Shown: positions 62,504 through 64,000 of the stretch, piece after piece
How the letters are laid out: every line of letters starts with the position of its first letter
How positions within the stretch are numbered: the stretch's first letter is position 1
NCBI GenBank assembly: GCA_965222335.1
Contig: OZ244944.1
Coordinates: 434,001 to 498,000 of the forward strand
DNA length: 64,000 nt
DNA from: G965222335 sp965222335
GTDB lineage: Bacteria > Pseudomonadota > Gammaproteobacteria > Pseudomonadales > Halieaceae
Direction: 5' to 3'
Program-made: the position numbers and the translations under genes
Notes under the pieces: model-generated
Database searches by the model: none
What the model was told of the DNA's origin: nothing
The model's input: the letters and a program-made list of their open reading frames with translations, nothing else

Positions 62504-63739
62504 TTACTTGGACTTGGGCATGCCGAGCACGCGCTCGCCAAGAATGTTGCGTTGTACTTCGCTGGTACCGGCGGCGATCGTCATGCCGAAGGAGTTCATG
62601 TAGGCCAGCGGCCACTGCCCACGCGCCGGGGCATTCTCGTCTGCGAGATACAGCGACCCCGCGGCGCCCTCGATATCCAGCGCCAGCTCCGCCATGTCCT
62701 GGGCGATTTCACTGGCCAGCAGCTTGTTCTGCAAAGCCAGGCGCATCGGGTGATCAAGCAGTGCGGGGACCCGGGACCGGCGCTGGTTCTGCTTCAGCCC
62801 CTCCTCGCGGATCAGCTGCTGCATCAGGCGGTCCCGCAGGATCGGATCCTCCGCCGCGGTACCCTCCCCGCGTCGGGTCTTCTGGGCGAGATCGATCAGG
62901 TAGCCGGTACTGATCTCGTGGGTCGACTCGCTCTTCATACCTCCCGCCCGCGGCGTCTGCAGCTCGCCGGCGCCGCGCTCGTGCAGCAGGGTGGTCATCG
63001 CCACCTGCCAGCCCTTGCCGAGCTCATCCAGGCGGAAACCATCGTCGACCTCGAGATTGTCAAAAATGACCTCATTGAAGCCGGTCTCGCCGGTAATCTT
63101 GATCAGGGGCCGCACGGTGACACCCTTACCCAGGGCCGAGCGGATGGGCACCACGAAATAGGACAGCCCCTCGTACTTGTGCGACTTGTCGGTGCGCAGC
63201 AGGATAATCATCCACTCGGCGAAATGGGCCAGTGAGGTCCACACCTTGTGCCCGTTGATCACCCATTTGTCGCCTTTGCGCTCGGCAAAGGTCTGCACGC
63301 TGGCGAGGTCGGAACCCGCGCCGGGCTCCGAGAAACCCTGGCACCAGATATCCTCGCCGGAGAACAGCCGCGGCAAGAGCTGCTGCTTGAGCGGCTCCTG
63401 GGCGTGATAGAACACCGTCGGTGCGGCCATACCGAGGCCGATCACATTGGGCAAAAAGGGTGTGCGCGCGGCGATCATTTCCTGGTTGGCCACCCGCTGG
63501 CAGTCACTGCGACCGCCGCCACCGACCTCCTCCGGGTAGTCGCAGCCGATCAAACCGGCGTCGTAGGCTGACTTTTGCCAGGCCTGCAGGTATTCCAGCT
63601 GCGCCTCGGTCATGATCTCCAGCGGGGTCTGCGGCAGGCGCACCGGCGGGTCGCCGGGCTTGTTGGCGGCCAGCCACTCCCGGCAGTACTCCCGGAAGCT
63701 CGCTTGCTCCGGGCTGTCCTTGCGGGAATTCTCGGACAT
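62504..63739 (-). CDS. Acyl-CoA dehydrogenase, large partner subunit (second pair)
   Basis: 411 aa. FAD and substrate features: GFSEPGAGSDLASVQT near residue 140, WVINGHKVWTSLAHFAEW near residue 163, and C-terminal AAGTSEVQRNILGERVLG. The first 40 residues are a Pro/Glu-rich extension. GGGAG precedes ATG 63739. An inverted repeat TTATC-GGT-GATAA lies 14 bp upstream (63753-63765) and could be an operator. Oxidises an acyl-CoA, probably with the small subunit encoded next. Confidence 0.88.
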   Translation of the reverse strand: MSENSRKDSPEQASFREYCREWLAANKPGDPPVRLPQTPLEIMTEAQLEYLQAWQKSAYDAGLIGCDYPEEVGGGGRSDCQRVANQEMIAARTPFLPNVIGLGMAAPTVFYHAQEPLKQQLLPRLFSGEDIWCQGFSEPGAGSDLASVQTFAERKGDKWVINGHKVWTSLAHFAEWMIILLRTDKSHKYEGLSYFVVPIRSALGKGVTVRPLIKITGETGFNEVIFDNLEVDDGFRLDELGKGWQVAMTTLLHERGAGELQTPRAGGMKSESTHEISTGYLIDLAQKTRRGEGTAAEDPILRDRLMQQLIREEGLKQNQRRSRVPALLDHPMRLALQNKLLASEIAQDMAELALDIEGAAGSLYLADENAPARGQWPLAYMNSFGMTIAAGTSEVQRNILGERVLGMPKSK

Positions 63740-63752
63740 AACTTTCTCCCTG

Positions 63753-63765
63753 TTATCGGTGATAA
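63753..63765. promoter_or_regulatory. Operator-like inverted repeat upstream of acyl-CoA dehydrogenase pair
   Basis: Perfect 5-bp arms TTATC and GATAA separated by GGT, 14 bp before the dehydrogenase ATG. Typical size for a TetR-type half-site pair, but short enough to occur by chance. Confidence 0.3.
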
Positions 63766-63823
63766 GTCGGTGAATCTGGAAGTCTGGGGCAATGGCCGCG
63801 GTACAACAAGTGAACGCCGGCCC

Positions 63824-64000
63824 TCAGTAATGTGGGGGTGGCGGCTCGCCCCGCTGTGCACCCTGCTCTGACTGCGCCGACTGCTCGTCCTGGCGCTGCT
63901 TGAGTAGCTCCAGTTGCCGGCGCAGGACCAGTATCTCCTGCTGCTGCGCTGCGAGGGCGTCGTTGAGTGCGGACAGGGTATCCTCCTGGAAACTGAGCTG
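63824..64000 (-). CDS. slyX: SlyX family protein (N-terminus outside window)
   Basis: Only the last 58 codons are inside the window. The sequence reads LSFQEDTLSALNDALAAQQ, then EILVLRRQLELLKQRQ, then a Gln/Glu-rich stretch and the terminal PPPPHY. The coiled coil and the PPHY ending are the SlyX signature; the complete protein would be about 70-75 aa. The function of SlyX is not established. It lies 84 bp upstream of the acyl-CoA dehydrogenase pair, same strand. Confidence 0.88.
   Translation of the reverse strand, partial: QLSFQEDTLSALNDALAAQQQEILVLRRQLELLKQRQDEQSAQSEQGAQRGEPPPPHY

Overview
The window is GC-rich, almost fully coding DNA from a gammaproteobacterium. The gene order metZ-purF-cvpA-dedD-folC-accD-(trpA-trpB)-trpF-truA-fimV-asd-leuB-leuD-leuC with a divergent LysR gene is the chromosomal arrangement of Pseudomonas and its relatives. 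The many acyl-CoA dehydrogenases, luciferase-like oxidoreductases, an epoxide hydrolase and small hot-dog thioesterases suggest a marine Halieaceae/Cellvibrionales-type lipid- and terpenoid-using heterotroph. That placement is inference from content, not from a marker-gene search. No rRNA, tRNA, CRISPR, phage or insertion sequence was seen.

Layout. 1-16.9 kb (minus strand) is a long housekeeping block for methionine, purine, folate, malonyl-CoA, tryptophan, tRNA pseudouridine, the polar hub protein FimV, and aspartate/leucine synthesis. Many genes overlap by a few bases. The leuC/lysR interval (16.8-17.0 kb) carries a strong sigma70-like promoter and a perfect LysR-type palindrome. 17.8-24.0 kb (minus) holds a hot-dog thioesterase, a flavodoxin-like protein, RlmKL, an XRE-like DNA-binding protein and two uncharacterised lipoproteins. 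24.1-28.6 kb holds an acyl-CoA dehydrogenase pair and two divergent luciferase-like enzymes. 28.7-34 kb carries pyruvate phosphate dikinase, a cupin, a PLP aminotransferase and a membrane hydrolase. 34.3-41 kb carries an OmpA-like lipoprotein and a methyltransferase-tamA-tamB operon for outer-membrane biogenesis. 41.1-47.6 kb holds a two-domain polyphosphate:AMP phosphotransferase, a half-size asparaginase, an Lrp-type regulator and a divergent PutA.

47.6-54.3 kb (minus) has a thiolase-like protein without the usual cysteine, a maleylacetoacetate isomerase-like GST, a dienelactone hydrolase, an Orn/Lys/Arg decarboxylase, a PlsC-type acyltransferase and an HSL-type esterase. 54.5-56.2 kb has the most unusual locus: a class D-like sortase in a Gram-negative, translationally coupled to a small secreted protein that ends in a sortase-type sorting signal (MPTTA, hydrophobic segment, RRRR) and driven by its own sigma70-like promoter. 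56.3-59.7 kb (plus) has an SRPBCC-SDR fusion, an epoxide hydrolase and a hot-dog protein. 59.8-61.3 kb is a RecB-like nuclease relative with apparently lost catalytic residues and a repetitive tail. 61.4-63.7 kb is a second acyl-CoA dehydrogenase pair, and the window ends inside slyX.

Start codons were chosen from Shine-Dalgarno spacing, family alignment from memory and promoter position. No similarity search could be run.
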